The notes under the pieces are model-generated. The model was given only the letters and a program-made list of their open reading frames with translations. It had not been told where the DNA came from and ran no database searches. DNA of 64,000 nt from Rhodobacterales bacterium 32-67-9 (GTDB taxonomy: Bacteria > Pseudomonadota > Alphaproteobacteria > Rhodobacterales > Rhodobacteraceae). Shown piece by piece: positions 18,225-27,262 of the stretch. The stretch's first letter is position 1. Each line of letters opens with the position of its first letter. Both the position numbers and the translations under genes were made by a program. The stretch spans positions 62,001 to 126,000 of the forward strand of contig NCEA01000014.1 in the NCBI GenBank assembly GCA_002280515.1, written 5' to 3'.

Positions 18225-18995
18225 TCAGCCGCGCTCGGCTTCCTGCGCGATCCTGAGCCGCGCGACCGCCTCGTTGCGCGCGGCCTTGCGGTCGTCGGCG
18301 AGCGCCTGTTCGACGTAGTTCAGATGCTGCTCCACCGCCGCGCGGGCGCCGGCCGGATCGCGCGCGACCAGCGCGTCGCGCATCGCCCTGTGCTGGTCGA
18401 GAAGCGCGCCCCGCGTCATGCGCTGCTTGAACATGACCTGGCGGTTGTAGAAGACCCCCTGCCTGAGCAGGTCGAACATCGAGCGCATCATGTGCAGCAT
18501 CACGACGTTGTGGCTGGCTTCGATGATCGCCATGTGAAACTCGGCATCAAGCCGCGCCTCGTCGGCCGGATCGCGCTTCAGATGCGCGGCCTCCATCTTG
18601 CGGAAGATCGTGTCGACGACCTCGATATCGGTGTCGGAGCCGAGCCGCGCGGCGCGCTCGGCCGCCAGCGCCTCAAGGTCGCGCCGGAACGAGAGGTAAT
18701 CGAAGACCGCCTCGTCATGGCTGGCGAAAAGCCGGATCAGCGCCGGCGAGAAGGCCGAGCCCAGCACCTCGGCGACGTAGATGCCCGCGCCGGCGCGGGT
18801 GGTCAGGAGACCCGCCGCCTGAAGTTCCGCGACCGCTTCGCGCAACGACGGGCGCGAGACGCCGAGCCGTTCGGCCAGCTCGCGCTCTGACGGCAGACGT
18901 TCGCCGGGGCGCAGGATGCCTTGCAGGATCAGGCGCTCGATCTGGCGCACCACCGTGTGGGAGAGCTTTTCCGGCTCGACTTTCTGGAACGGCAT
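18225..18995 (-). CDS. FadR-type GntR-family regulator
   Basis: A 256-residue GntR regulator. The N-terminal winged helix is complete (LPSERELAERLGVSRPSLREAV, about residues 34-55). It is followed by an all-helical FCD effector domain with the usual metal-binding residues (DAEFHMAIIEASHN, then HRAMRDAL and VEQHL). Such regulators sense carboxylic acids, for example pyruvate, lactate or glycolate. The start at 18995 precedes the conserved PFQKVEPEKLS. A symmetric operator candidate lies 15 bases upstream, suggesting autoregulation. No metabolic target gene is adjacent. Confidence 0.9.
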   Translation of the reverse strand: MPFQKVEPEKLSHTVVRQIERLILQGILRPGERLPSERELAERLGVSRPSLREAVAELQAAGLLTTRAGAGIYVAEVLGSAFSPALIRLFASHDEAVFDYLSFRRDLEALAAERAARLGSDTDIEVVDTIFRKMEAAHLKRDPADEARLDAEFHMAIIEASHNVVMLHMMRSMFDLLRQGVFYNRQVMFKQRMTRGALLDQHRAMRDALVARDPAGARAAVEQHLNYVEQALADDRKAARNEAVARLRIAQEAERG

Positions 18996-19009
18996 GGGAC
19001 CCCCGGGAT

Positions 19010-19028
19010 TGGTCAAGATGTATGACCA
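19010..19028. promoter_or_regulatory. Putative operator for the GntR regulator
   Basis: TGGTCA (19010-19015) and TGACCA (19023-19028) form a perfect inverted repeat with a 7-base spacer, just upstream of the GntR gene. The TGGTC/GACCA half-sites resemble those used by FadR/PdhR-type GntR proteins. Assignment rests on position and symmetry. Confidence 0.65.
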
Positions 19029-19050
19029 CCGGGGGGCATTGGCAATGCAA

Positions 19051-19076
19051 AAGGCCGGACACGAGGGCCCGGCCTT
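19051..19076 (-). terminator. Terminator of the OmpA-family lipoprotein gene
   Basis: On the minus strand AAGGCCGG pairs with CCGGCCTT and the transcript runs on into further T residues. It lies about 20 bases beyond the stop of the OmpA-family gene and ahead of the GntR promoter. Confidence 0.75.
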
Positions 19077-19096
19077 CATAGCGTGTGACGGCGAAA

Positions 19097-19759
19097 TCAG
19101 CCGGTCGGGATGATCAGGATCTCCACCCGGCGGTTCTGCGCGCGGCCTTCGGGTGTGAGGTTCGAAGCGACAGGCACGTCCTCGCCCCGGCCGTAGGTGA
19201 CGATCCGGCCGCCCGAGACGCCGGCATCGCGAAGCACGGCGCCCACGGCAGCGGCCCGGCGCTGCGACAGGTCCTGGTTGTAGGCGGCCGAGCCGGTGTT
19301 GTCGGTGTGGCCGATCACCTCGACCCGGGTGCTCGGGTAGCGGTTGAGGTTGTCGGCGACTGCGAAGAGGTCGTTCTGGATCGAGGGCTGGACCGCGGCG
19401 CTGTCGGTGGCAAAGAGGATGCCCTCGGGCATCACCACGCGGAGCTGGTTGCCCTCGTTGATGATCCGGACGCGGCTGTCCTGAATCTCGGCCTGAAGCT
19501 CGCGTGCCTGGCGGTCGAGGTTGGAGCCGACGACGCCACCGGCAAGCCCGCCGATGGCGGCGCCGACCACGGCGCGGTCAAGCTTGTCCTTGCCGCCGTC
19601 GCCGGTGAGGATGCCCGCCAGCGCGCCGATGCCGGCCCCGGTCAGCGCGCCTTCCTTGGTGCGCTGGTTGGGGTCGGCGGAATACTGGTCCACGGGCGTA
19701 CAGGCCGCAAGGAAGAGGGCGGTGGCCGAACTGCCGATGAGTAGGGTCGTGATGCGCAT
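19097..19759 (-). CDS. OmpA-family outer-membrane lipoprotein (YiaD-like)
   Basis: A 220-residue lipoprotein. The signal peptide ends in the lipobox LAAC with Cys20. A glycine-zipper segment follows (about residues 38-80, GALTGAGIGALAGI and GAAIGGLAGGVVGS). The C-terminal OmpA domain (about 108-218) binds peptidoglycan, with conserved GHTDNTGSAAYNQDLSQRRA and NRRVEI. It probably tethers the outer membrane to the cell wall. It is a single gene with its own terminator. Confidence 0.95.
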   Translation of the reverse strand: MRITTLLIGSSATALFLAACTPVDQYSADPNQRTKEGALTGAGIGALAGILTGDGGKDKLDRAVVGAAIGGLAGGVVGSNLDRQARELQAEIQDSRVRIINEGNQLRVVMPEGILFATDSAAVQPSIQNDLFAVADNLNRYPSTRVEVIGHTDNTGSAAYNQDLSQRRAAAVGAVLRDAGVSGGRIVTYGRGEDVPVASNLTPEGRAQNRRVEILIIPTG

Positions 19760-19862
19760 TTATGCTGCTCCGGTTTGGTATGCTTGGGCGTTACGTCCAA
19801 GTTTATCCGCTGTTAGGCAATAACGCCCGCGTCCAAAACCGGTTCCGGCGGCAATCCGCCCA

Positions 19863-20744
19863 TCACTTTTCGGCGAGCTTCGCGCGGGGCGAATCTTCCG
19901 CCTCGGCCCGCGCTGCTTCCCAGGCGAGCATCGCCCGCTTGACCGGCAGGCCCCAGTGGTAGCCGCCCAGACCGCCGGTCTTGCGGATCGCCCGGTGGCA
20001 GGGGATGAGCCAGCTGACCGGGTTGCGCCCGACCGCCGTTCCGACCGCGCGCACCGCCTGCGGGTTGCCGATATGGGCGGCGATGTCGGAATAGGTCGTG
20101 ACCGTGCCAGAGGGGACGCTGAGCAGCGCCTCCCAGACCTTGATCTGGAACGGCGCGCCGATCATGAAGATCGGCGCCGGATCGCCCGATGCCCCGAAGG
20201 CCGAGAGTGCCCAGGGCCTGAGCATCATCGGGTCCTCGACGAAGCGGGCCTTCGGCCAGCGGCCGACAAGGTCGGCCATCGCCGCTTCGGGCGCCGTTTC
20301 GCCGGCGAACGCGATGCCGCAGATGCCGCGCTCCGATCCCATGACGAGGGCCGGCCCGAACGGGCTCTCGCTCCAGCCCCAGTAGATCGTCAGCCCCTCG
20401 CCGCCGCGGGCATATTCGCCGGGACTCATCGCTTCCCAGCGCACGAAGAGGTCGTGCAGCCGGCCGGACCCCGAGAGTCCGGTCGCGTCGGCGGTGTCGA
20501 GCAGGGTGTGGCGCTCGGCCAGAAGCCGCTTGGCGAGGTCGAGCGTCAGGTATTGCTGGTAGCGCTTGGGGCTGACGCCGACCCAGCGCGAGAACACGCG
20601 CTGGAAATGCGCCGGGCTCATCTTCAGCCGCCCGGCAATGTCGTCGAGCGAAAGCGGGGTGCCGCCGGCGTCGTCGATCAGGCGGAGGGCGCGGGCGATG
20701 ACCCCGTAATGGTAACGGTCGTCGGCAATCGGTTCTGACAGCAT
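19863..20744 (-). CDS. AraC-domain methylated-DNA-protein cysteine methyltransferase
   Basis: A 293-residue bifunctional protein. The N-terminal half (about residues 8-105) is an AraC-type helix-turn-helix region (LSLDDIAGRLKMSPAHFQRVF). The C-terminal half is an O6-methylguanine-DNA methyltransferase with active-site PCHR at about 248-251. The Ada N-terminal zinc domain with its phosphotriester cysteines is absent, so it resembles Ogt fused to an AraC domain rather than Ada itself. The ATG at 20744 was chosen because AAGGAGA lies at the correct distance upstream. Confidence 0.93.
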   Translation of the reverse strand: MLSEPIADDRYHYGVIARALRLIDDAGGTPLSLDDIAGRLKMSPAHFQRVFSRWVGVSPKRYQQYLTLDLAKRLLAERHTLLDTADATGLSGSGRLHDLFVRWEAMSPGEYARGGEGLTIYWGWSESPFGPALVMGSERGICGIAFAGETAPEAAMADLVGRWPKARFVEDPMMLRPWALSAFGASGDPAPIFMIGAPFQIKVWEALLSVPSGTVTTYSDIAAHIGNPQAVRAVGTAVGRNPVSWLIPCHRAIRKTGGLGGYHWGLPVKRAMLAWEAARAEAEDSPRAKLAEK

Positions 20745-20815
20745 GGCAAGTCTCCTTGCGGTCAAATCTAGGGCAGGGCGGGGGAGTGTGCGACCCGGAT
20801 TCTGCGCATAGTCGG

Positions 20816-21523
20816 TCAGGCGGCGCGGGGCCCGGCCCGGCGTTCGTGCCCATGTCTGATCCGGCGAGCCGGCCGCGCCGGTTCAAGCTCTCCCGCGCCG
20901 ATCCGCGGGCGCAGGGGATGGGCGAAGTCGTCCAGGATATCCTCGCAGAGCGCCACCGCCCGGCGCGGGAAGAGGCGGAAGGCCGCCTCCGCCGGCAGGC
21001 TTTCGACCCAGATGCCATTGGCGAGCACCAGTTCGTGCCCGCCGAGGACGACGTGGAAAAGCCCGCCGAGCGGCCGCGACGGCGCCGAGCGACTCAGCGC
21101 CGCGGCCGGGGCCAGAACCTCAGCCGTGCCGTGCGACGCGAGGAACGCCGGGTCACCAAGAAGGAGGCCGTGGCCGGGCGCAAGCCGCAGGCATTGGTCG
21201 GGCTGGCCGGGTCCGAAGTGGCCGGCCTCGATCGCGACGACGCTTTGCGGGCCGGCGCCGGCGACGCGCTTGCCCTGCCCGATCCAGAGAAGCGGCCGGT
21301 ATCCGTGGTCGCGGGTCAGGATGCCGTCGCCGGGCCGCAGCCATTCGAGCGGCACCGGACCGGAGCGGGTGGCGATGAGGCTGGCCGGCGCGAGGCCGTA
21401 ACGGACCAGCGCAGGCTTGCGGGCGCGGGATCGCACCACCGGCGCTGCCGCCGCGGCGACCAGCCAGTCGCGTCCGTTTTTGTCCCTGTTCAACCCCATG
21501 CCGCCGATGTCTGCCGGTTTCAT
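20816..21523 (-). CDS. Hint-domain protein
   Basis: About 235 residues, with the Hint_2-type motif ATRSGPVPLEWLRPGDGILT followed by GYRPLLWIG. The later segments LAPGHGLLL and HELVLANGIWVESL are typical of the Hedgehog/intein-like proteins abundant in Rhodobacteraceae. No extein or repeat domain is attached here and the function is unknown. Possible starts include ATGs at 21535, 21523 and 21499; none has a clear ribosome site, so the 5' end is uncertain. It diverges from nth. Confidence 0.75.
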   Translation of the reverse strand: MKPADIGGMGLNRDKNGRDWLVAAAAAPVVRSRARKPALVRYGLAPASLIATRSGPVPLEWLRPGDGILTRDHGYRPLLWIGQGKRVAGAGPQSVVAIEAGHFGPGQPDQCLRLAPGHGLLLGDPAFLASHGTAEVLAPAAALSRSAPSRPLGGLFHVVLGGHELVLANGIWVESLPAEAAFRLFPRRAVALCEDILDDFAHPLRPRIGAGELEPARPARRIRHGHERRAGPRAA

Positions 21524-21644
21524 TGCCCAAACCATCGCAGCCAAGGTAAAAATTGCGGTTAACGGGCATCGCGGCAGCAAAAACCGTCTGGCACACCGCC
21601 CCGGCCCTTGCCCGCGCCGGCCGCTCCGGGCATATGCCGGACCC

Positions 21645-22289
21645 ATGGCCAGACAGCTCGACTATGCGACAATCACCGAAATCTTCCGCCGCTTCCGCGA
21701 GGCCGAGGCCGAGCCGAAGGGGGAACTAGAGCATGTCAACGCCTTCACGCTCCTTGTCGCGGTCGCGCTTTCGGCGCAGGCGACCGATGCCGGCGTGAAC
21801 AAGGCGACGCGGGCGCTTTTCGCAGCGGTTGATACGCCTCAGAAGATGCTGGCGCTCGGCGAAGAGGGGCTGATCGCCCATATCCAGACCATCGGCTTGT
21901 TCCGCCAGAAGGCCAAGAACGTGATCAAGCTCAGCCGCATCCTCGTCGACGCCTATGGCGGCGAGGTGCCGTCGTCGCGCGCCGCGCTGATGACGCTGCC
22001 GGGGGTGGGGCGCAAGACCGCGAACGTGGTTCTCAACATGTGGTTCCACTTTCCGGCGCAGGCGGTCGACACCCATATCTTCCGCGTCGGCAACCGCACC
22101 GGTATCGCCGCCGGAAAGACGGTCGAGGCGGTCGAACGCGCCATCGAGGACAACGTCCCGGTGGGCTTCCAGCAGCACGCGCATCACTGGCTGATCCTGC
22201 ACGGCCGTTACATCTGCGTCGCCCGAAAGCCGAAATGCGGCGCCTGCCACATCCGGGACCTGTGCCCTTACGAGGAGAAGACCCTGTGA
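21645..22289 (+). CDS. nth: Endonuclease III
   Basis: A 214-residue base-excision repair glycosylase/AP lyase acting on oxidised pyrimidines. The helix-hairpin-helix LPGVGRKTANVVL carries the catalytic lysine, and VDTHIFRV carries the catalytic aspartate. The 4Fe-4S loop is perfect: C-x6-C-x2-C-x5-C near the C terminus. The start at 21645 precedes the conserved helical N terminus. The next gene overlaps its stop. Confidence 0.97.
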   Translation: MARQLDYATITEIFRRFREAEAEPKGELEHVNAFTLLVAVALSAQATDAGVNKATRALFAAVDTPQKMLALGEEGLIAHIQTIGLFRQKAKNVIKLSRILVDAYGGEVPSSRAALMTLPGVGRKTANVVLNMWFHFPAQAVDTHIFRVGNRTGIAAGKTVEAVERAIEDNVPVGFQQHAHHWLILHGRYICVARKPKCGACHIRDLCPYEEKTL

Positions 22290-23278
22290 CCAATCGCTAT
22301 CAGGTGGTCGGCATCGGCAACGCGATCGTCGATGTTCTGGCCCAGACCGACGAAAGCGCGCTCGACCTCATGGGGATCCAGAAGGGGATCATGCAGCTTG
22401 TCGAGCGCGAGCGCGGCGAGATGCTTTATGGCGCGATGAAGGAACGGACCCAGGCGCCGGGCGGATCGGTCGGCAACACGATTGCCGGTCTCGGCAATCT
22501 GGGCCTGAAGGCCGCGTTCATCGGACGGGTGCGCGACGACGCGCTGGGCCGGTTCTTCCAGAAATCGCTGACCGCCGAGGGTACGGACTTTCCCAATGCG
22601 CCGGTCGCCGGGGCGGATCTGCCGACCTCGCGTTCGATGATCTTCGTGACGCCGGATGGCGAGCGGTCGATGAACACCTATCTCGGGATCTCCGCCGAGC
22701 TTGGCCCCGAGGATGTCGCCGACGAGGTGGCGGGCGAAACCGAATACCTCTTCCTCGAAGGCTATCTCTTCGACAAGGATAAGGGCAAGGAGGCGTTCCT
22801 GAAAGCGGCGCGGGCCTGCCATCGCGGCGGCGGCAAGGCGGGGATCGCGCTGTCCGACCCGTTCTGCGTCGATCGCCACCGCGCCGACTTCCGCCGGCTG
22901 GTGAAGGACGAGATGGACTACGTGATCGGCAACCAGCACGAATGGGAAGCGCTCTACCAGACCGAGGATCTGGAGGCGGCGCTGGCCCAGGCGCGGGCCG
23001 AATGCCCGGTCGTGGTCTGCACCCGGTCCGGCGCCGACGTCATCGTCATTCGCGGCGAGGAGCGGGTGGAAGTGCCGGTGCACCGCGTCGTGCCGGTCGA
23101 TGCGACCGGGGCCGGCGACCAGTTCGCGGCGGGCTTCCTCTACGGGCTCGCCACCGGGCAGCCACTGAAGACCGCAGGCCGGATGGGCTGCATCGCGGCG
23201 GCCGAGGTCATCAGCCATTTCGGCGCCCGGCCCGAGGTCGATGTGAAGGCGATGTTCCGAGCCCACGGCCTGATCTGA
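22286..23278 (+). CDS. Adenosine kinase / PfkB-family sugar kinase
   Basis: A 330-residue PfkB-family kinase of the adenosine-kinase-like type usual in alphaproteobacteria. It has GGSVGNTIAGLGNLG near the N terminus and the signature VDATGAGDQFAAGFLYG with the catalytic Asp in GAGDQ. It probably phosphorylates adenosine to AMP in purine salvage. The start is a GTG at 22286 whose last two bases begin the nth stop (GTGA), so the two are co-translated. Confidence 0.92.
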   Translation: MTNRYQVVGIGNAIVDVLAQTDESALDLMGIQKGIMQLVERERGEMLYGAMKERTQAPGGSVGNTIAGLGNLGLKAAFIGRVRDDALGRFFQKSLTAEGTDFPNAPVAGADLPTSRSMIFVTPDGERSMNTYLGISAELGPEDVADEVAGETEYLFLEGYLFDKDKGKEAFLKAARACHRGGGKAGIALSDPFCVDRHRADFRRLVKDEMDYVIGNQHEWEALYQTEDLEAALAQARAECPVVVCTRSGADVIVIRGEERVEVPVHRVVPVDATGAGDQFAAGFLYGLATGQPLKTAGRMGCIAAAEVISHFGARPEVDVKAMFRAHGLI

Positions 23279-23472
23279 GCCAGCCTTGGCGGCGCGGTTT
23301 CCGGCAGGCGCCTGACATTCCCGACCCGATCCCGGTCCCGCCAGCGAGGGGGCTGCCGGGCGGCTGCGTGCGTTTGCCCGACTCGCGCAACGTATGGTAG
23401 ATTGGCGCATGCGCGGCCATGTATTCCGGCCCGCAGCCGACACCGTTTCAGACAATGTGATTGGAGAGAGAT

Positions 23473-24675
23473 ATGGACAGATATGTCATCCTCAGGGATG
23501 CCAGCAGGGGCATGCGTCCCGAGATGGTCTTTCCCGGCCCGCTTGCTACCGCGACCAACCGGATCGAAATTCCGCCAGACCCCCGGATCGAGACGGCCGA
23601 GATGACCTCGGCCGAGGCGCGTGGCGCGGCGCGCGACCCGGAGGTTCTGGAAATCGCCCGCGCCATGCCGACCCGGCTGATCGCGCCCTTCGATGTTGCG
23701 GCACCTGCCGCGACCGGCGCACCGACCTGGGGCGTGACCCGGGTCGGGGCGGTGGCGTCCCCGTTCGACGGCGCGGGCGTGCGGGTCGCGGTCCTCGATA
23801 CCGGGATCGACGCGGCCCACCCGGCCTTTCAGGGCGTCACCCTGACCCAGCAGGACTTCTCCGGCAGCGGCAACCAGGACGGAAACGGCCACGGCACCCA
23901 TTGCGCCGGCACGATCTTCGGCCGCGCGGTCGACGGCACGCGGATCGGCGTGGCGCCCGGCGTGACCGAGGCGCTGATCGGCAAGGTCCTGGGCGACAAC
24001 GGGTCCGGCAGTTCGGAGATGCTTTTCGACGCGCTGAAATGGGCGTCGAGCCGCAATGCCAAGGTGATCTCGATGTCGCTCGGCTTCGACTTTCCGGGCT
24101 TTGCCGAGCTATTGGTGCAGCAGAACCAGTTGCCGGTGAAGCTCGCGACCTCGATCGCGCTCGAGGCCTACCGGATGAACCTCAGGGTCTTCGACCGGCT
24201 GATGGGGCTGATGCGGGCGATGGCGGAGTTCAACGGCGGCACCGTCGTCGTCGCGGCGAGCGGCAACGAGAGCGAGCGCCAGATCGACCCGGATTTCGAG
24301 GTCAGCGCCTCGGTTCCCGCCGCCGCGGAGGGCGTGATCTCGGTCGGCGCGCTGGCCGAGGGCGCGGGCGGGTTGACGGTGGCGCCGTTCTCTAACACCA
24401 ATCCGGTGCTGTCGGCGCCCGGTGTCGGCATCGTCTCGGCAAAGGCCGGGGGTGGTTTGCGGACGCTCAACGGCACCTCGATGGCCTGCCCGCATGTCGC
24501 GGGTGTCGCCGCGCTCTGGTGGCAGGCGCTGGGGGCCGCCAACATTCCGCTGACCAACCGGGTGGTCGAGGCGCGGCTTCTGGCGAGCGCGCGGCGCGAA
24601 GGTTTCGCGCCGGGTGTCGATGCCACGGACCGGGGGCAGGGCCTCGCCCAGGCGCCGGACGCTGCCATTTCCTGA
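23473..24675 (+). CDS. S8-family serine peptidase (subtilase)
   Basis: A 400-residue subtilisin-like protease with a complete triad: Asp109 in VLDTGID, His140 in GHGTHCAG and Ser336 in NGTSMACPH. The oxyanion Asn is in AASGNES. Residues 1-85 form an extension without a recognisable signal peptide, so export would need another route, or the enzyme acts inside the cell. An insertion at about 205-250, rich in Leu and Met, separates the His and Ser regions. The ATG at 23473 follows GGAGAG. Confidence 0.93.
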   Translation: MDRYVILRDASRGMRPEMVFPGPLATATNRIEIPPDPRIETAEMTSAEARGAARDPEVLEIARAMPTRLIAPFDVAAPAATGAPTWGVTRVGAVASPFDGAGVRVAVLDTGIDAAHPAFQGVTLTQQDFSGSGNQDGNGHGTHCAGTIFGRAVDGTRIGVAPGVTEALIGKVLGDNGSGSSEMLFDALKWASSRNAKVISMSLGFDFPGFAELLVQQNQLPVKLATSIALEAYRMNLRVFDRLMGLMRAMAEFNGGTVVVAASGNESERQIDPDFEVSASVPAAAEGVISVGALAEGAGGLTVAPFSNTNPVLSAPGVGIVSAKAGGGLRTLNGTSMACPHVAGVAALWWQALGAANIPLTNRVVEARLLASARREGFAPGVDATDRGQGLAQAPDAAIS

Positions 24676-24710
24676 TATGCGGACGAGCGGGCCGGGCGCG
24701 TCCCGGCCCC

Positions 24711-25529
24711 TCACTGGCCAAGCTTGGCGTGAACCTCGTCCAGATCGACCTCGCCCAGCGGCATCTTGTTCGCGGGATTTTCGAAATCGTATTTGAAGAG
24801 CTGGAAGTCGCGCTTGTAGATCTCGTAGACGAGGTGCATCGACAGATCGTCGAAATACGCCTCGACCGGATGCGCGCGCTTCGGCCCGTGGCCTTCGCTT
24901 TCGTTGAACTTCGGGATCTTCGCCAGATTGACCTTCTTCTTGGTCTTGATGTTGTCGAGGACCGTCTGCATCCCGTCGTTGAATTTCTCGGTAAAGAAAA
25001 TGTGGTCGTAGTGCCCGCCATTGACGATGAAGGTCGATATATGGCCCGACATGGCCGACCAGTGAATGTCGGGCTCCATCGGCCGGCGCCAGCGGATCGT
25101 ATCGCGCGCGAAGAGCAGGAAGCGGCGGAACGATTTGATCTGGTCGAACTGGAAGTCATCCTCGGGCGAACCGACCTCGACCCCGTATTTCTGGATCAGC
25201 GTCGGCACCAGGTTGCCGCGGTAGCGCTTGCCGTTCCTCTGGATGCCGCAGATCTTGTCGAAGAACGAGGACAGGATGCGGGTATAGGGATTGCGCACGC
25301 AGGTGAAGGCATAGCTCCTGTGGCCCTTCACGTTGGCCTCGATCAGCGGCTGGCTCGCCTCCTGGCTCCACTTGTGCAGGCCTTCGGTAGAATCGTGGAT
25401 GTCGCCGTCGAAAAACCGCCCGTGATCGGAGTAGTACATGATCTGGCCGATCGTGGAGCAGGCGCATTTCGGCACCACGCGGTAAACCACGCTTTCGCTT
25501 TCCGTCATCCAGGTTCCGGGAAACCCCAT
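24711..25529 (-). CDS. Sulfotransferase family protein
   Basis: A 272-residue protein of the Sulfotransfer_2 type. The PAPS 5'-phosphosulfate loop is VPKCACSTIGQIMYY near residue 20, and the 3'-phosphate-binding segment is FTCVRNPYTRILSSF. The C-terminal half has the expected ITEKF-like block (FFTEKFNDGMQTVLDNI). It probably sulfates a surface glycan. It diverges from the GT14 glycosyltransferase gene across an AT-rich control region. The ATG at 25529 has AAGGAA upstream. Confidence 0.88.
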   Translation of the reverse strand: MGFPGTWMTESESVVYRVVPKCACSTIGQIMYYSDHGRFFDGDIHDSTEGLHKWSQEASQPLIEANVKGHRSYAFTCVRNPYTRILSSFFDKICGIQRNGKRYRGNLVPTLIQKYGVEVGSPEDDFQFDQIKSFRRFLLFARDTIRWRRPMEPDIHWSAMSGHISTFIVNGGHYDHIFFTEKFNDGMQTVLDNIKTKKKVNLAKIPKFNESEGHGPKRAHPVEAYFDDLSMHLVYEIYKRDFQLFKYDFENPANKMPLGEVDLDEVHAKLGQ

Positions 25530-25629
25530 ATTACGTTCCTTCAAAGACGATCTCGGAGGGAGACCACAGGCTAGCCTGGAAATACGGCGGAAAGAGCAAA
25601 GAAACTCTGTTTTTTCAACGTCTGATAAC

Positions 25630-25639
25630 GCTAATTAGC
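25630..25639. promoter_or_regulatory. AT-rich divergent control region with palindrome
   Basis: GCTAATTAGC is a perfect 10-base palindrome in the 148-base gap (25530-25677) between the sulfotransferase and GT14 genes. The gap is unusually AT-rich for this genome. It is a good site for the two promoters and a shared regulator, but no known box was recognised. Confidence 0.4.
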
Positions 25640-25677
25640 TAAACAATCCACAGTCAGTGGGTTAACAGGTTTCCAAA

Positions 25678-27255
25678 ATGGCAAAGATCGCCTTCATATT
25701 GCTGTGCCACAAGGATCCCGAGGGGATCATCCGTCAGGCGGAACGCCTGACGGCGGCCGGCGACTGCATGGCGATCCATTTCGACGCCCGCGCGCGGCGC
25801 GAGGATTATCAGCGGATCCGCGCGGCCCTTGACGGGAATGCCAATGTCACCTTCTGCCGCAGGCGGATCCGGTGCGGCTGGGGCGAATGGAGCCTTATCG
25901 AGGCGACCCTGATCGCGGTCGAGGCGGCGGTCGACGCCTTCCCGGACGCCACCCATTTCTACATGCTCTCGGGCGACTGCATGGCGATCAAATCGGCCGA
26001 ATATGCTCATGATTTCCTTGATGCCGACGACGTGGATTACATCGAGAGCTTCGATTTCTTCGACTCCGACTGGATCAAGACCGGGATGAAGGAAGACCGG
26101 CTGATCTATCGCCATCCGTTCAATGAACGCACCCGGAAGCGGCTGTTCTATGGCTTCTACAACCTCCAGAAGCGCATGGGCTGGACGCGCACGATTCCGC
26201 CCGACCTCCAGATCATGATCGGCAGCCAGTGGTGGTGCCTGCGCCGGCGCACGATCGAGTGGGTACTCGACTTCACCCGCAAGCGCCGGGATGTGATGCG
26301 GTTCTTCCGCACGACCTGGATCCCGGACGAGACCTTCTTTCAGACCGTGGTGCGCCATATCGTGCCCGAGCGGGAGATTCGCGCCCGCACCCTCACCTTC
26401 CTGATGTTTTCCGACTACGGGATGCCGGTGACCTTCTACAACGATCACTACGACCTGCTGCTGAGCCAGGATTTCCTCTTTGCCCGCAAGATCAGCCCCG
26501 AGGCGCGCGAGCTGAAGCGGCGGCTCGGCGATCTTTATGCCGCGCAAGGGGTTCGCTTCCAGATCTCGAACGAGGGGCGGAGCCTTTACCGGTTTCTCAC
26601 CGGCCGGGGGCGCGAGGGCCGCCGGTTTGCCCCCCGGTTCTGGGAAACCGAGGCGAGCCTTGGTCGTGACCGCGAACTGATGATCGTCGTGTGCAAGAAG
26701 TGGCATGTCGCGAAGCGGCTGGTGGAGCGGGCACGGCAGGTCCTGCAGATCCCCGCCATCGACTATCTCTTCAGCGAGGAAGCGACGCCGCTTCCCGATC
26801 TTGGCGGCATCCAGTCGACGCTGGAAAAGCGCGCCCGCCACCGCCGGGCGCTGATGCGGATGCTGTTCGATTACCACAAGACCGACCGGATAATCGTCTG
26901 CATGGACCCTGCCGACGTGGACCTGATGCGCGATTTCACCTCCGACCGCGCCACGACCCGGTTTCTCGAGATCGAGTGCGATTTCACCGACGACTACCTC
27001 GCCGGCCATGCCAAGCGCACCGGGCTGGCCGGGAACCACACGGCGCAAGAGACGCTCGACCGGCTGCTGCCGACGATCCGCTACGATCTGCGCTACGAAA
27101 GTGACCGGATCCGCGACGCCGGTCTCAAGGCCCTCCACCGCATCCGCCAGGGCGCGCGGCCCGAGGAAAATGCCGTGTCATTGGCGGCGTTTCTGTCTAT
27201 CCCGGAAACCGCCGCGCGTGAGATCGCGGCAATGGATCATCTTTTCGCCGACTGA
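25678..27255 (+). CDS. GT14 beta-1,6-GlcNAc-transferase-like protein with DUF5928
   Basis: A 525-residue protein. The N-terminal half resembles Core-2/I-branching N-acetylglucosaminyltransferases (family GT14): IAFILLCHKDP, the FYMLSGDCMAIKS region, a GSQWWCLRRRTIEW acceptor-site motif and IPDETFFQTVV with the catalytic glutamate. The C-terminal part (about residue 280 onward) corresponds to the DUF5928 extension found in Rhodobacteraceae. The second half contains a potential nucleotide-binding region (LMIVVCKKWHVAKRL). With the divergent sulfotransferase it probably builds a sulfated extracellular glycan. Confidence 0.88.
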   Translation: MAKIAFILLCHKDPEGIIRQAERLTAAGDCMAIHFDARARREDYQRIRAALDGNANVTFCRRRIRCGWGEWSLIEATLIAVEAAVDAFPDATHFYMLSGDCMAIKSAEYAHDFLDADDVDYIESFDFFDSDWIKTGMKEDRLIYRHPFNERTRKRLFYGFYNLQKRMGWTRTIPPDLQIMIGSQWWCLRRRTIEWVLDFTRKRRDVMRFFRTTWIPDETFFQTVVRHIVPEREIRARTLTFLMFSDYGMPVTFYNDHYDLLLSQDFLFARKISPEARELKRRLGDLYAAQGVRFQISNEGRSLYRFLTGRGREGRRFAPRFWETEASLGRDRELMIVVCKKWHVAKRLVERARQVLQIPAIDYLFSEEATPLPDLGGIQSTLEKRARHRRALMRMLFDYHKTDRIIVCMDPADVDLMRDFTSDRATTRFLEIECDFTDDYLAGHAKRTGLAGNHTAQETLDRLLPTIRYDLRYESDRIRDAGLKALHRIRQGARPEENAVSLAAFLSIPETAAREIAAMDHLFAD

Positions 27256-27262
27256 GGGACGC

